DNA of 64,000 nt, from NCBI RefSeq assembly GCF_963678635.1, contig NC_087068.1:2854001-2918000 (forward strand), in the 5' to 3' direction. The position numbers were made by a program, and so were the translations under genes. The notes under the pieces were generated by a model that was given only the letters and a program-made list of their open reading frames with translations, was not told the DNA's origin and did no database searches. Origin of the DNA: Symsagittifera roscoffensis (Eukaryota; Xenacoelomorpha; Acoela; Convolutidae). Shown here piece by piece: positions 22,701 to 35,683 of this stretch. Position 1 is the stretch's first letter. The number at the start of each line of letters is the position of its first letter.

Positions 22701-25700
22701 TTTCGGAAGGGAAATATGATGTAATCAGATCGGCCCCGACTCGCATGATAGAGATGGAGAACCTGAGACCACTCAGGGCTGAGCTACCTGCGGTGTGGTC
22801 GGATATCTCAAAAGCATTGAGAGGATTCAAGGACCATGCGCTACACATGCTGGTGCTGAACGAGGTGCTGGGGTTGGAACTGTCCAACTTCAGTCGACAG
22901 CTCAAACTGAAACCGGGAATAGGCGACGACCATCGAGTGATCATAGCTATTTCGAACGACTTATGGTTCGGAGGGATGGAAGCAGCAGGAGATAGAGAGA
23001 GAAGGAAAAATTCCCAGGAAACTAGAGCTCACTTGGAGGCAATGGTTTTGAGAACATAACCAGAGGCTAATCAGTGGCTACATCTAACTCCTCGAGTAGC
23101 GGCATTGGGTGCGGATGCTTTTGAGTAAGGCCCAGTAATGATCATGAAGATACATGCCTACTTGTTAAAGGAGGTGAATCTGGCGGAGAATGCTGAAGAA
23201 AAGACAGCCGAATTCGTAAACAGACTGTACCAAGTAACCCTGGAAACTTTCTGGACTGAGAAGGTGAAGGGAGAAGAAGGCTTCGAACGGACTGATAGCA
23301 TACTGGAAGGGCTGGGAGCCGGATGGACCGCGTCCTTCTTGGCAGAAGTCTACCCAAAACTCTCTCGTTACTTGATAAAGGAAATCCTCCAAGCATTAGT
23401 GGAAGTGTCGATTGAGGAAATACTAGCCTTGTTCATGACGTTTGGAGCAGAGAGCTTCGTGAAGGGACCGGTGATACTACTCACCGAAGGAATCCAGAAC
23501 TTGCGGTTAGATGGGCTTCTAACATTGATTGCGATTACCCATGGAAACTTGGGAGGTCTAATGAAACTGACACGTTACCCAGAACAAATGATAGAAAATG
23601 TGAATAAATTTGACGAGAAGAAAGCCACAGATTCGTGGAACAAGATAAGAGATCTGAGACATACTCTTATCCAGTACCTCCTGCATCAAAATCGCTTTGG
23701 AATAGGAGAAGATGAGACAATCGAGATGGAGGAAGACGTGAGACGACATGTTGGGGGCATGCCCCTACTAACTGATCTAAGCTTGGCTATGAGGACCGAT
23801 CCCTTAGAGTTGATCACAGGAGCAACAGAGTTCGTGACAGTGATTTATGGACCAGCAGTCACGTTTCCCTTCCCTGATGTCAAGGTGGAAGCATACAGGA
23901 GGTCGGTGCTGCACCTGAACCTCATATCAGCAGTGAACTGGTGTGAGCAGCACGTGTTGCGCGAGCTCATGAGCGAAGATCTGTTATTTGCGAAAAAATC
24001 AGAGCCAGAAATGACAGTCATGAATTTTGACGATCACTTCCGTGATCGCATGGGAAAAGTAGAGAGAGGGCACATCGAAGTGTTTCCGAAGCTCTGGAGT
24101 CTAAGACCCTATGATAGGACGATTGGCGAAATGACCAGAGTTCCTCGTCTCACTGCAGCATATCACAAGGTGAGAGAAGAGACGAAAGATTGGGGTGATT
24201 ACGAAAAGCTGCCAGAGGAAATCCCTGAATTCCCTCTGATAAGAAGGATGTTGCTCGGAGCAGTCTCCGTAGTACAAACTCCTAGACTAAGAGCGTTTGA
24301 AACCAATGAAAGGAGGATAGGGAAATTCGTGGGAGGAATGTGGGGAGGAATGCCGCCGTGCTACAGTACACGCGATTTGCCTACACGGATCAAGCGACGA
24401 GAAGGCGAATAAGCAACGCCGCGACTCCGAAGCCAGGAGCGTTTGACGCGGAGTGGGCGGAATTAAACCTAACGCCCATGAAAATGAGAGGCAGAGCCGA
24501 ATTACCTGAGGCCTCCCTGATTTTGAACAGTGTGAAGCAGGGGTTAACAGTGGGAGGAACGTTGCAGACGAGAACTTTCCTGGCACCCTTCGGCTGTGAT
24601 GAAATCAAAGTGGTCCATGGAGAGGAGGAAGATAAATCGGCCGGCATACTGATCCTACCAAAATTTCCGGAATGAGCCGAGACAGAAAAGCGAGGACACT
24701 CAAGCTCGAAAAAAAGATACATCAGAAGGAGATGATGGGCAGGGAGGAAGCCGTCGAACGGAGGAACCCATGCAACAAGGTAACGATCGACAGGAGGAAT
24801 ATCCAGCCTGAATTTCAATTTCCTCAACAACTTTGAGAATAATGCGGATACGTTGGAAGCGGCTGACCCAGCAGACGAAGGCACTTCGACACTGGAACCT
24901 CCATCGGCTTTTATGAAAATGAAACGGAATTTGCCGGAGAGCAGCTCTCCGGACAATTCAAAAGGTAACGAACAAAGACTCCTCATGGAATCATCGAGGA
25001 GAAGAAGAATAGAAGGCGCTGCCAGAGTACCTTTCTTGGGAACGTTGCCCGAAGATGAGTAGGAAGTGCATCATCGAGACCATGAGAATAGGACGGGATG
25101 TAAATTGGACAAAGTGGCGTTCATGGAAGAAGTCTGGACAGTAGTTCAGAGCTATGGGACCAGTCCATTTTGAAAGTGGGTCTCGACCGACCATTGATGC
25201 GGGAAATCCTCGACAAATTTGATGAGTGTGAAGGGAGATTGAGTGAGTTGTTGATTGACTCGGCCACTGACGAAAGTGAGGTGAACTCTCCCATCAAGAT
25301 GACACCGCAGGAGGATAAAAGAGAGGTGGTGTATCTGTCAAGGACCAGGGCAGGAACGATGCGATCGAAACTGGTGATTGATAAGATCAACGAGAGGAAG
25401 ATGAAATTAGGCAGCAAAGTGATACCGAGGAGAGCAGGAAAGACGAAGGTGGATTCGGAGATATCGATAAGAGCTGTCAATTCAGCAAAAAGGGAACGAG
25501 TCGAAGAGGCCATGGATTTGGGGCAAGGTGATTATCAATTGCCTGGCACGGACAGAATGTTAACTGATGTAGCGATGGTGCCACCCATTCTCATGGCAGG
25601 GATAAAGTCAACAGGTTACAAATCCAAAAGGAGTGACCGCACTCTGACTGGAGCAGCCTTGGAAATGGAGATAATCAGCCAATGTGGAGAAAACACCATG

Positions 25701-28608
25701 AAAGACTTTAAACCGTCTCCCATGAACCACGGAAAGGGCAGTGTCACAGGACAACTAGTACCAGTGGAGTATAACCGACTGACAGTGTCAGAGACTATGT
25801 CAATAGATGAACCCGCCGGTGGATACATGGAAATGTTAGAAAACCGAAACTCGGCTAGAGGGTATGTGATGGCCCTGGAAGACGAAAAGGCCATGGAAGG
25901 TTATCTGGAAACGATGTTGCAAGGCACCACCCTCAAGCAAAAGGCGTACGGGACTTTAGCGTCGTGTGAGATACAGGCAGAAACGATGGAGCAGTTGGTG
26001 AGCCTTCCATGGAAAGCAGTGGTATTAAGGTACTTCGAAGAGGAGATGAGTACTACGCCAAGAGTACACGCTCTCGTGGCAGTACCTTACGTAAGAACGG
26101 AGTTACAACTGAGGTTTGCCTGGTGCATGATGGGACTAACTCGCGAAGAGTATGATTCAGAAGAAAGGAAGAGGTCAAAAGAAGAAAAGGTGTCCCTTAT
26201 GACGAACCTGAGGGATCTGATAGTCCAAGAGGGAGCAGCAGTAGCGTGTGCGAAACGGAGAGACGCTCTCTGTTTCATTCGATTCATGATAGAGCAGATT
26301 TCAGTACCTGCATTAAACACTTGTGTTAAGATGCTGAGGGAAGGCGATGAGCGAGCGAAAGCCTTACTCTTACTAGCACTGCTGGATATGCAGCAAAGCA
26401 AACCGATGAGGGTCAACATGAAAGAACCCGAGGAATTAGAACCCATGAGGAAGATAGACGAAATCAGGAGATTCTCAAACAAGGAGCTGAGACTCAGTAA
26501 AGAATCTATGGGGGCACTGCCGAAATCCAGTGAGTACTGTGGACCGATCAGGAAGAAGTCATACAGCTACGTGTCCGGAGTCATAGGGATAGCGTACAAC
26601 CCTTTCCTGAGTAAAGACATACGCGATTGCTTCTTTGATTACGAGCAAGCAGTGTTGCTAAAGTTCTGGACGTCGATAATTGCAACGATTAAAAGCGCTT
26701 CTAATCCGCAGATCAAGCTGGGACTAGTCTTGGAGGAAAAGGTGACTGCACCTTCCGTGCCAAAATCCGATAAAAAAAAACGAGTGGAGTTTGGTTTGGG
26801 ATTCTCAGATAAATTACTGAGGACGAGCTTGATGGTAGTGTGGGAACTGATGAGACCATCATGGTGTCCTAGTCCCAATGCTGACTCAATACTACGAGCT
26901 ACACAAGACGTGCAGAGGGAACTAAATGCAGACTGTAACCTGCGTGACCTGAACATCAAATATAACGTGATGACAACAGCCTCTAAAAGCAACGGTGAAG
27001 ACAAAGTGGAGTTGCCTGGCTGGAAACCAGAAGACGGGGTCAAACCTGGTAGCTGTCTGGCAGAAAACTGTGGACTGGAAGGTCACGTTTGTGGAAATCT
27101 GGATTGCGTGAAATCCCTAGAAAGACAACACAAGCAGTTGACGATATTGTTTGGGAACGTTATGATGAAAGCAAGGACGGAAACGGAACTTATCGCAGAT
27201 TGCCATGGAGGAACCGAGGTGAATCTAGTGACTGCACTAGGATTCTACAGCATGTTTACTTCTTTAGAGTCACTATTGAATCTAGAACAGAAACATGAGA
27301 TGGTCACAGCCATCAGTGTAGAAATGTTCCCAGGAGTTTTGCAAACTGAGCAAAAGCACATTGGAAAATGGAGGGAAGCGATCGAGGCGGAAATGAACAT
27401 CCGACACAGTGAAACTTATCGTAGACCATCAGAAGCACGATATTTGTTGGCATCGACATTACCTCCAATGTGCAAGAGCAGATAGACGGTGCATTTTGTA
27501 GCTGTGGATGTAAAGAGTACGAGAACGATCGTGGATCGAGCCTTCTCAGTGCCAAAGTGTGTGAGACTAACGAGAATGTCGGAGAAATCTTACGAGTTAC
27601 TGTGTAAAATGTTCTCAGCAGTTCCAGAGAGAAAAAAGGAGGAGTTGGAATCAATACTGGGAAGGAAGTTCATGGGATACGTGAGTGGGAACTTCAGTGA
27701 CTTTGAGAGACAGAAACAGAGAGGATCAACCGTTACAGATTACAATACAGTAGACGAGAATGATGGAGTCCACCGCGTGATGATGGAAGTGGAACCATTA
27801 CTGGAAGCTTCGGGAAAGCGTAATTGGAGGAGCATCATGTTGACACATGATGAGTTTCCCTGCCACTGCTTGCTGCAAACATGGTGGTATCCCGGGCGTA
27901 GTAATCTGGTGTTGATCTGGGACTCTGGAGAGCTGCTCTCCATGGGTTTACCAGACTCATCACGGCCCATAACAATAGTGATAGTGGGAGTTATGATGGC
28001 GATAAGGTGGCTGGAGGCTCATGTGAGAGAGAACAATGGACAAGAGGCGCCAACGCGAGAACAATTGCAGAAGTTGGATTGTCTAAAAGATTTAGATCTT
28101 TTTGAGACAACGTGCAAGATTCTGAATATTCCTATGGAAGTAAAAAAAGATATGGACAAGAAGACCACTGATGCCATGGTTAAGAGCCAACATGACTGCA
28201 TGGTTGTACGAGTATGCTAAAAAGCATATGTCGAAGCACGGCAGAGTGTACAGTGGGTATCAGCTGGACATTGGGGCAGGAGCTTTCAAGCGAGCTTTCG
28301 TGACTTATCGGAATGAAGTGACCACCGCGGTGAAGAGAATTTCCAGGACAAGTGAACGTAGTGGAAAGGAAAAAGAAGAGATGTTGAAGGAAGATTTGGA
28401 GAGAAACGTGACGTTGTGTCTCCACAACAGCTTCTGCAGGAACAGAGAATCTAACGTGGATCCCCTACCTTGTTGTAAACAGAGGGTAGAAGAGCAGAAG
28501 TGTTGGAGGACTGCTTCCAACAGCGTCAGAACAGCTAACGATGTGTTGCAAGACATAGAAACTGAAAGTGCAGAGTCAATGTTGCAGGAGGAGGAGATGG
28601 AGCATTGA
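19782..28608 (+). pseudogene. Giant third ORF of element 1, broken
   Basis: Homologue of the 44162-53106 ORF of element 2. ATG at 19782 (MDNFNLDELMDLAEAYVGPM). Pieces: 19782-19976, 19973-21202 (coiled coil and SGNH hydrolase with GDS at 21008-21016), 21209-21985, 22229-23059, 23138-24412, 24340-24675, 25170-27485, 27489-28220 and 28171-28608. Lesions include a one-base loss near 19960, TGG to TAG at 21200, AGA to TGA at 21983, a deletion of about 100 bp near 22070, stops at 23057 and 27483, and shifts near 24340 and 28150. Where element 2 has a TGA (45866) this copy reads AGA, and where element 2 has lost a base (about 49797) this copy is intact, so the two together show that the ancestor was one uninterrupted frame of about 2,980 codons. 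Function unknown apart from the SGNH domain. Confidence 0.85.
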
Positions 28609-29438
28609 CAAATGGCCAAAAACAAGATGCAAAAGGAAAGAAAATTAGAAGAATTTAGAAGTTTTAGAATTTCTAAACGACGAGGGAAGAGGAAACAAAG
28701 AAGTGACGAAAGAGAAAAAGTTAAAACTCAGAACTTATTTATGTTTTATGAGAAAACTCAAGTGAGAAACTAAGCAACCACGTTGTAATTGAAAACTGAA
28801 ACGTTTAATTGAGTTTTGAACATTAAAGGATTTGTTGCATTTATAAATTTGCATTTTGAGTTTAGTTAGTGGCTTTAGAGACACTTACTATTTATTTAGA
28901 AAGGCTTGAGTAAAAAGTATATTTAAAAATTCCAGCCTGCATGACTGTTTTTAATCAACTAGGAGAACTGATCACTTTGTGGTGACATGAAAGGCTTGGG
29001 TAATCTCATGAAGAAGGAGGTTGTTTCCTTGTTCTTTCTAACCACAAAGTTCCTTAATTGTAATATTCAGGACAATAACAACTAAAATTTCCGAAGAGAA
29101 GAAGCATAGTAGGATAATTTTAGCTTGTTGGTTGGTAGGACTGTCCTGCAAACTAACACCTTTTAAAACCTAGGAAAAAAAATTTTAAATCAGGGCAATG
29201 ACGTTGTAAGTCAGAAAAAATGTTTTATCTTAAGTCATATCCTCAAAGTGCAGATTAGTGAATAAATTTAGAAGTATTTAGCAATGTAGTATGATGCCAT
29301 TTATATTCTGCAGTGAGTCGATATGACGCGGGTAAAAGTAATTTCGTGCATTTTGTAAATTCTGTTCAATGACACTGTATCAATTTTACGAATATTGCGA
29401 GATTCAATGGGGACATAGATCGGTCTGTCCGGGGAGTA
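28609..29438 (+). other. 3' UTR of element 1 with conserved stems and polypurine tract
   Basis: No ORF. ACTTTGTGGT (28974-28983) pairs with ACCACAAAGT (29041-29050), and GTTGG...CTAAC encloses AGGACTGTCCTG at 29131-29157. Both are kept in element 2, the second with a compensating G-U to G-C difference. GGGGAG at 29431-29436, just before the 3' LTR, is the only purine run suited to plus-strand priming. Confidence 0.55.
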
Positions 29439-30341
29439 TGTGACATTCGACCAGAAAGAACGAAAATGGAGTTTCGAGTTTTTAGCAGCGAACCTTCCGA
29501 GTTGGCGGTTTTGAAAGATTAAGAACGTTATTCAGACGATTGGACAAATCGTGAAGGCTGGAGGATTCGGAAATTCCTAAATTTTAAAAATTCGAAATGA
29601 TGACGTAATAATTCTAAGAAACGTCAAAAACGGCCATTTTAGAGAAAAACTAAAATAGAAGCACATCAACGATAGTTGCGACGACGACAACAACGGAAAA
29701 ATTGAGAATCGGAATCAGAAAAAAGCAGAAATAGCAGAGACCGCTCCGAGTTGCAACTATTGTGCCGCTACAATAGTTGCAAGGCCGTTGCGAACAACGG
29801 TGAAGAGTGGAAAACCAGCCTTCCGGAAGGAGAATAAGAGTCTTATTTCCCCGAATTCAGGAATCCGGAGGGGTCTCGGGATTTGAACTGAAACTATTTT
29901 ATACAAATTTTAGCTTCCCTATCATGTCCCAAATTGAATTTAATTAACATCTGATTTCATTTTGCAAGGATGAGAAGCTGAGAGTTGGGGAAGAGGGTTG
30001 ATCCATCTTCGATGGAGATGATGATTTTTATCTACTGAACAAAAACAATAGTAATATAATAAGTAGTAGTATCCCTGTTTTTAGGAGTGACCTCGTGGTC
30101 TGGGGATACTGAGACCCAGCCATGAGCTCACTATTTTGCATGTAATTAAGTTAATTTGAGCGTTCTGGTCGAAGCCGGAGAACAGTAACGTTTTTGTCGA
30201 CCCGATGTTGGAAAGACCACCAAAAGAACTGGCTTTGGTAGAGACGTTTAAAAGCATGTAAAGCTCTGCTTAGACGTTGGCCAGTTGTCTTAGCACCTAG
30301 CTTTATTTTCCGTCGATATGTACTTCCGGGCGAATGTTACA
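29439..30341 (+). repeat. 3' LTR of element 1 (903 bp)
   Basis: Runs from TGTGACATTCGACC to CGAATGTTACA. It contains the double hairpin at 29751-29800 and one CCGGAGGGGTC motif, and lacks the two insertions found in its 5' partner. Followed by TTA, matching the TTA before the 5' LTR. Confidence 0.92.
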
Positions 30342-30344
30342 TTA

Positions 30345-30775
30345 TTTTGTCATTTATTGTTCCGAGTACGCAAGCGGCGTTCGCAATCTGTATTGCCAGG
30401 GAGATTCTCTGTTTTAAAAAGCTGCCTGCTCTGGGTTCCTCAGTGCATATGCTTAGGTTTTTACAAAGCTTGCTCAAAAAAATTTCTGTGCTGGGGCCAG
30501 CCGCGCCCTGAATTTCAAAAGCTAGTGGTTGAAAAAGATATCCATCATTTACAAGATCTTTATACTTGTCAATTTTTCGCTCTTCCGCTTCAGCGGCAGC
30601 CGTACCAGGGTTACAAACAGACCCGGCATTAATCCTACAAGGAGCTAAGGAGTCTACTACCGTTACATCCCACAAGAGCTGCTTAACAACAGCCCATGGA
30701 ACGAGCGTCAAACTGTCTGGTCGCTTCTGATCGGTCCTGTAGAGGTGTCGTGCTTCTAAAACAGACGGAATGTGA
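30345..30775 (-). pseudogene. Antisense C-terminal fragment of a second non-LTR element
   Basis: On the minus strand the translation contains VLEARHLYRTDQKRPDS, LTLVPWAVVKQLLWDVTVVD and KYKDLVNDGYLFQPLAFE. I know this arrangement (KRPD..TLVPW, then a D-x-T..D segment, then Y-F-P) as the conserved C-terminal domain that follows RT in a widespread family of invertebrate non-LTR retrotransposons. Only the tail is present; it ends at the LTR element 1 insertion site. It was probably cut by that insertion, although I see no clear coding continuation at 3384 and upstream. Confidence 0.6.
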
Positions 30776-30945
30776 AAAGAAGATAAACTCTGCTTTATAA
30801 GGGCATTCAGGTTTGAATGCCTAGAGAATCTCCCTGCACTTTTTTTTCACAACCAATCTTTTTTTTTTCACAACCAATTTAAGTTTCTAGCAATCAGTCG
30901 GTTCATTTTACTGCCCTTTTATTAATTTCGCTTATAATCGCCAAC

Positions 30946-31101
30946 ATGTTTGACCTCGAAACTTTCCGAACTTTGAACGACGAATTGAAATACGAGCTGT
31001 ATAAAGACTTGATCGAAAATGTTACTTATTTTAAACGAATTTATGAAAACTTAACTGTATCAACGAAAGATGAAGAAAAGGGAACAAATTTATTGATCTA
31101 G
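30946..31101 (+). CDS. Short ORF at 5' part of the L2-like element
   Basis: ATG at 30946 begins MFDLETFRTLNDELKYEL and stops at 31099. It reads as helical and charged, and probably is the start of ORF1, joined to the following frame by a lost base near 31090. No domain recognised. Confidence 0.45.
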   Translation: MFDLETFRTLNDELKYELYKDLIENVTYFKRIYENLTVSTKDEEKGTNLLI

Positions 31102-31883
31102 AAAATTTTAAAAACACGGGCAATTCGAAAATTGCAGAAAACAAATTTGAAAATGAATGGAGCAAGATTGAAACTCGGAGCAGAAATCAGAACAAACGAA
31201 GCGAAAATAACCAAGAAAGCAAGAATAACCAAGAAATCAAAATACAAGCAACCAATATTCAAGAAGAAAAATTCGACCAACAACGAAAACATTTATTTTT
31301 ACCACGAGAAGGAGAATATTCTGGCCTATTACTGGGAGACTCAATTGTTAACAGAATCAATGGGGAACAAATATCGGAAAATGTGTTGGCGAGAGGATTT
31401 AGTGGGCACAAAATTGCTGCATTGCTGGAACGCGTGAGAAACAGTAAATCGCGTCATTTTAAACATGTAAAAAATGATTTCGACGCGAAGGAAGCCGTGA
31501 GTAGCTTAAATAAACTAATTTATCTCGTAAATCATAAATTCTCCCCAGAAACAATTTCACTATGTACTGTAACTCCCTTAGGCGCTTTTAGAAAAGATTT
31601 TAATTGAAATGTACAGAAGCTAAACAAGCAAATTCTTAATTTAGTACGGAATGTAAAGGACTTGGGCGAAGTAAAATTGGATATTTTAGACATAAACAAA
31701 AATTTTAGTCAAAATACCGATGAGCTTAGCTCGGATGGTTTGCATCCTTCTGATGGGGGTGTTGAAATTTTGGTGCGAAGTTTTAGAGATTCTTTTAGAG
31801 GCACTGATATTAATGCAAACACATGTGAGATTACAACCCGCCCCAGAATGAAGCAAACCCAACAATCATCAAATCAAATTTAG
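31101..31883 (+). pseudogene. ORF1 of L2-like element with SGNH esterase domain
   Basis: A Lys/Asn/Gln-rich N-terminal stretch is followed by SGLLLGDSIVNRI (block I, GDS at 31335-31343), ARGFSGHKIAALL (block II Gly), LCTVTPLG, and SSDGLHPSDGG (block V with Asp at 31734 and His at 31743). These are the hallmarks of the SGNH-type esterase found in ORF1 of many CR1/L2 elements. A TGA at 31605 interrupts it. The expected role is a particle or lipid-linked accessory in retrotransposition; it is not established. Confidence 0.75.
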
Positions 31884-32004
31884 ATCCAAAAACGGCAGAA
31901 ATGATACAATTTTTCCAAAACGGTGCAAAATTCTTTAGGAAATACTAGTTTCGCATTTTTTCTTGGTGCAAACTTTGGCGATTATTTAATTTATTTAATT
32001 TATA

Positions 32005-35000
32005 ATGCTGAATATTAAATTCTGGTTGTTTTGTGCAATTTTTCTAATTTCCAAGGCTCAGATGGAAAATATAGGAAAAACCATTGTTTACTGGGGCTAT
32101 CTAAGCTGCCATCAAAATATATTATCATCAAAATGTGGGATAAATGAGCGGAGAGCTACCACACTGACTCATCTTTTCCTTTTTGCGTTGTTACTGACCC
32201 AAAGTGGGGATGTTGAAAAAAACCCTGGTCCTATTGAAACCATTGAAACAGTCTACGGCATGTGCTCAAACAATTGTGCAAATCTTAAATTTGTTCATTT
32301 GAATTTTCAAAGTATTATTGTAAAACGGATGCAATTGAAAAAATTTCTTGATGATATGGGCGAAAATACAATTATAGGAATTTCCGAAACGTGGCTTAAA
32401 AAAGAAGATAGTGACAATTTATGGAATCTCCACCCTAGAACGCATGCGATGTTCAGATATGATAGGCAATCAGCGGTAAAAAAGAAAGGCGGTGGCGTTT
32501 TGTTATATATATAGGTCAAATTGGCTACAAAATTGAGGCCTGATTTAAATTTATTTGATAAAGAAAAAAATGAGTCAGTGTGGGTTGAGTGCAAATCTAC
32601 ATTTAACTTTTCCAGTAAAGAAAAAATGTTAGTTAATTTGTGTTATAATCCAAGCAGATCAAACTTTATTGATTTTTTGGAACAATTAACGCTTAACATA
32701 GATAATGCATTTTCAGTTTCTAATAAAATTACGCTTCTGGGTGAATATAACATAAATTATCTGGATAGCAAAGAAAAAGAAAATTTAGATTCTATAATTA
32801 TTCCATATCGATTGAAGGTTTTTTGTCCAAACGATGAGACCAGAATTAGTTCCTCGACTAAAACTCATATTGACTACATTACCAGTGACCATGAAACAAA
32901 CGGCATTGAATTTTGTTTTGATACACCTTAAAAAACCGACCATTTTGCTTCATTTATTTTGACGGATATAAAATGCGGCAAAAGTTTACCGAGGATATTT
33001 TCGACTTTCAATAAGAAAAATTATCAGAAAAATGAATTTTGCAATACACTCTCCGCTCTTCCTTGGTATCTCTTATATCAATGTACAGACGCACAAAACA
33101 TGTACTCGATGATGATTTATTTAATTTCTAGTGCTCTTCAGCAACATGCTCCTATCGAAAAAAAATTTGTTCGTAATTTGAAACCAAAAAATGTGTTGAA
33201 AACGGAACGGTTCGATTCAGAATGTCAGCAATTGTTGATTAAGAAACAGAATTCACTCAGATCATGTCGCACTCAAAGCACAAGCAATAGTTGGTCAAAG
33301 TACCAGTTTTTACATAATCAAATGAGCCAATTGATTAGAAGTAAAAACTCGATCACTCAAAAAATTGTTTTTCACTTCTCAGCACTATCCAACAAGAATG
33401 GAAATATATTAACCAAGTTAGAGGTACATGTTCTGGCAACAATCGAGTTACAGTTCTACGAAATTCCTTCACTGAAATGATAACCCAAGACAAAAAAATT
33501 GCCAATCATTTAAATTATATATTTTTTCAAACTTAGGCGAATTTTTTGGCGCTAAAAAGCCTCCGAATTACAACAAATCTGCCTCTGAATCTGCACCTTT
33601 CCATTTTCGACACATTACAGTGAAGCAATGCTTTGATATAGATAGAACAATCAATGTTAGAAAACCTCTCGGACCTTGTACCGTACCTGCTTGGGCAATC
33701 ATTGACGGTCAATCAGTTATAGTTCCACATTTAACTTTTGTCATAACTACTTGCTTAGATGAGAACATTTTCCCGATCGAACTGAAAAAAACACACGTAA
33801 CCCCTTTGTTTAAAAAAGATGACCCAATGGATGCAAAAAATTATCGGCCAATATCAATAACTTGTGCTTTTTCTAAACTTTTTGAAAAAATTTTACATGC
33901 CCAAATAACAGAACATCTTGACAAATTTCAAATAATGACACCATTTCAATTTGGATTTCGCAAAAACATTTCAACACAAGATGCTCTTGTTTATGTGACA
34001 GAAAGTATTCGAAATCAAATACATTAAAAAAAATTGTACATGCAGCTTTATTAGATCTGTCCAAGGCTTTTGATTCTATTTAGCATGAAGTCTTAATTGA
34101 AAAAAAGCTTTCTCTCGGTTTTTCAAATGGCGAAAATGCTTTAATTGCTAGCTTCCTAAACAAACGTATTCAAAGAGTAAACGTCATTGGAATCTTTTCA
34201 GACTGGATTGAAATCAAACGAGGTGTCCCACAAGGAACTGTACTTGGTCCGTTGTTGTTCAATTTATATGTTAATGACATACAAGAGCGATTATATGAAG
34301 ATTGTACTTTAGTTCAATATGCTGACGACTGTATAGTTTTTTTTTCTTCTATAATTTCTGAGGATGCTTTGAATCGATTGCAAAAATAACTCAATAATCT
34401 AACGGAATTTTTTGCAGAGAACCAATTGAATCTGAGTGCATCTAAATCGGAATTTATAAAATTAAAGTTTATCTTTTCATGCTCAAATCAAAACAATTCT
34501 CCAAAAAATGGCACAAGGAATTAAAACTATAGATACAATTGGACAGCAACTGCCGACATTATTATTAGTTGCCTTGCTTTATTGTCTTGTTTTATCACAT
34601 TTAGATTATTCAGCAATATTTTTAATATAAATTAATGCTACTTTGATGCTATCTCTAGAGAAACAGTTGAACTGGGCGTTAAAAAGAACATATTTCAGAT
34701 CGAAATTTAAATCTTCTTCCCTTCTTTGCATTAGCAAATCGTTCATTGGAATCGAGAAAAGAATTGAGTTAAAGTGTATAACATACTTATACCAATATCT
34801 TACAAACAAAAAGAAGGCTTTTCAAAATACATTGAGAATACCGACTGCCAATTATAGGCTCAACAAAAGAACGAAACAAATTATTTTTGACAAACATTGT
34901 TCAACCGCTTCTCTACAAAAATCAATTTTTCATTTGACTTCTAAAAAATGGAATTCACTGCCCATAATTTTGCGCAATTTAGAAAAATCGAGAACAGGAT

Positions 35001-35095
35001 TCAAGAAAAAATTGAAAAAATTTTACGTGAGTGAATTGAGAAACAATCCAATATGTACAAATACAAATACGTGGCGTGATTTCCGTTTTTGCTAG
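32005..35095 (+). pseudogene. ORF2 of L2-like element: 2A peptide, APE endonuclease, RT
   Basis: ATG at 32005 opens with a hydrophobic stretch (MLNIKFWLFCAIFLIS) and about 75 residues before a 2A-like motif at 32209-32232. The endonuclease follows: LKFVHLNFQS, IIGISETWL, then after a stop at 32514 LLGEYNINYL and HIDYITSDHE. RT is at 33620-34500 with NYRPISITCAFSKLFEKIL, FQFGFRKN, GVPQGTVLGPLLFNLYVND and YADD at 34318-34329, with three in-frame stops. A C-terminal segment (34643-35095) ends KKWNSLPIILRNLE. Endonuclease nicks the target and RT copies RNA there. The Asp usual in GDFN reads Glu here. Non-functional copy. Confidence 0.85.
32173..32232 (+). other. 2A-like ribosome-skipping peptide
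   Basis: LFALLLTQSGDVEKNPGP fits the consensus D(V/I)ExNPG|P, preceded by the usual hydrophobic helix. Ribosomes skip the Gly-Pro bond and release the upstream ~75 residues. 2A peptides in APE-type non-LTR elements are an established occurrence. Confidence 0.85.
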
Positions 35096-35514
35096 TTCTA
35101 TATGTTTTAATTTAGTTTAATTTTTCAGACATTGTTTGAAAGAGAATCTGTATATACTCTGTATATACGCTGTATGTTTGGACTATCTATAAAATTGTTT
35201 GTAAAGTTTTAATACCAGCTCGCTCTTAATTCTTAAAACTGATGTTTTTTTAGTATTCGTAACTTCATATATTTTAATCAACCAATTTCTGAACTGTAAC
35301 TGAACTTGTTTTGTTTTGTTTATTGCTTGTTTTCTGATGTTGTGTTTTTGTTTGATGTAACCAATGAATTTTAACCAACTTTTTTATTTACACTTTGCTA
35401 TACTGATGCCTCGGCTTTTTACTGTATAGTAATTCAGGTGTTCTTTCTTCTTCTTTCCTTTGAGTCAAGAAAGACCATGCCAACCATCCTCGGTAACGTC
35501 TTTTCCGCACACGC
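35096..35514. other. Non-coding sequence before LTR element 2
   Basis: AT-rich. Contains the probable 3' UTR of the L2-like element and the left flank of LTR element 2. No ORF or RNA gene is seen. It ends in CGC (35512-35514), the 3-bp target duplication of element 2. Confidence 0.5.
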
Positions 35515-35683
35515 TGTGACATTCGACCAGAATGGCCAAAATGCAGTCTCTGCAGAATTCGGTATTTTAGCAGCAAGCCTTCCGAATTGGCGATTTAGAA
35601 CGGATAAGGACGTTATTTGAACGATTAGCCAAACGGTGAAGGCTAGAAGATTCTGGAATTCTAATTTTTAAAAATTCGAATTA

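Larger units (their letters stand above)
3385..30341 (+). mobile_element. Giant Ty3/gypsy-like LTR retrotransposon, copy 1 (26.96 kb)
   Basis: Bounded by LTRs that begin TGTGACATTCGACC and end GGGCGAATGTTACA, an imperfect 14-bp terminal inverted repeat. A 3-bp direct repeat TTA (3382-3384 and 30342-30344) flanks the element. Order: 5' LTR, primer-binding site, long leader, gag (N-terminal part duplicated), protease, RT, RNase H, integrase, GPY/F-like module, macro domain, splice acceptor, giant third ORF, structured 3' UTR, polypurine tract, 3' LTR. Domain order PR-RT-RH-IN is that of Ty3/gypsy elements. Many stops and shifts show it is inactive as a protein source. The size reflects the ~9-kb third ORF, a 2.5-kb duplication and LTR insertions. 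Confidence 0.93.
30780..35110 (+). mobile_element. Degenerate L2/CR1-like non-LTR retrotransposon
   Basis: Two-ORF organisation: ORF1 with an SGNH esterase, ORF2 with a 2A-like peptide, APE-type endonuclease and RT. The left part has a tandem repeat of TTTTTTTTCACAACCAAT (about 30840-30880), a short ORF at 30946 and an 8-bp hairpin at about 30805-30825. Both ends are approximate; I found no target duplication. Frameshifts and stops make it inactive. Confidence 0.8.

Noticed and set aside
30318-30632. Plus-strand 104-codon ORF starting in the LTR end
   Set aside because: It lies opposite the recognisable minus-strand non-LTR tail fragment.
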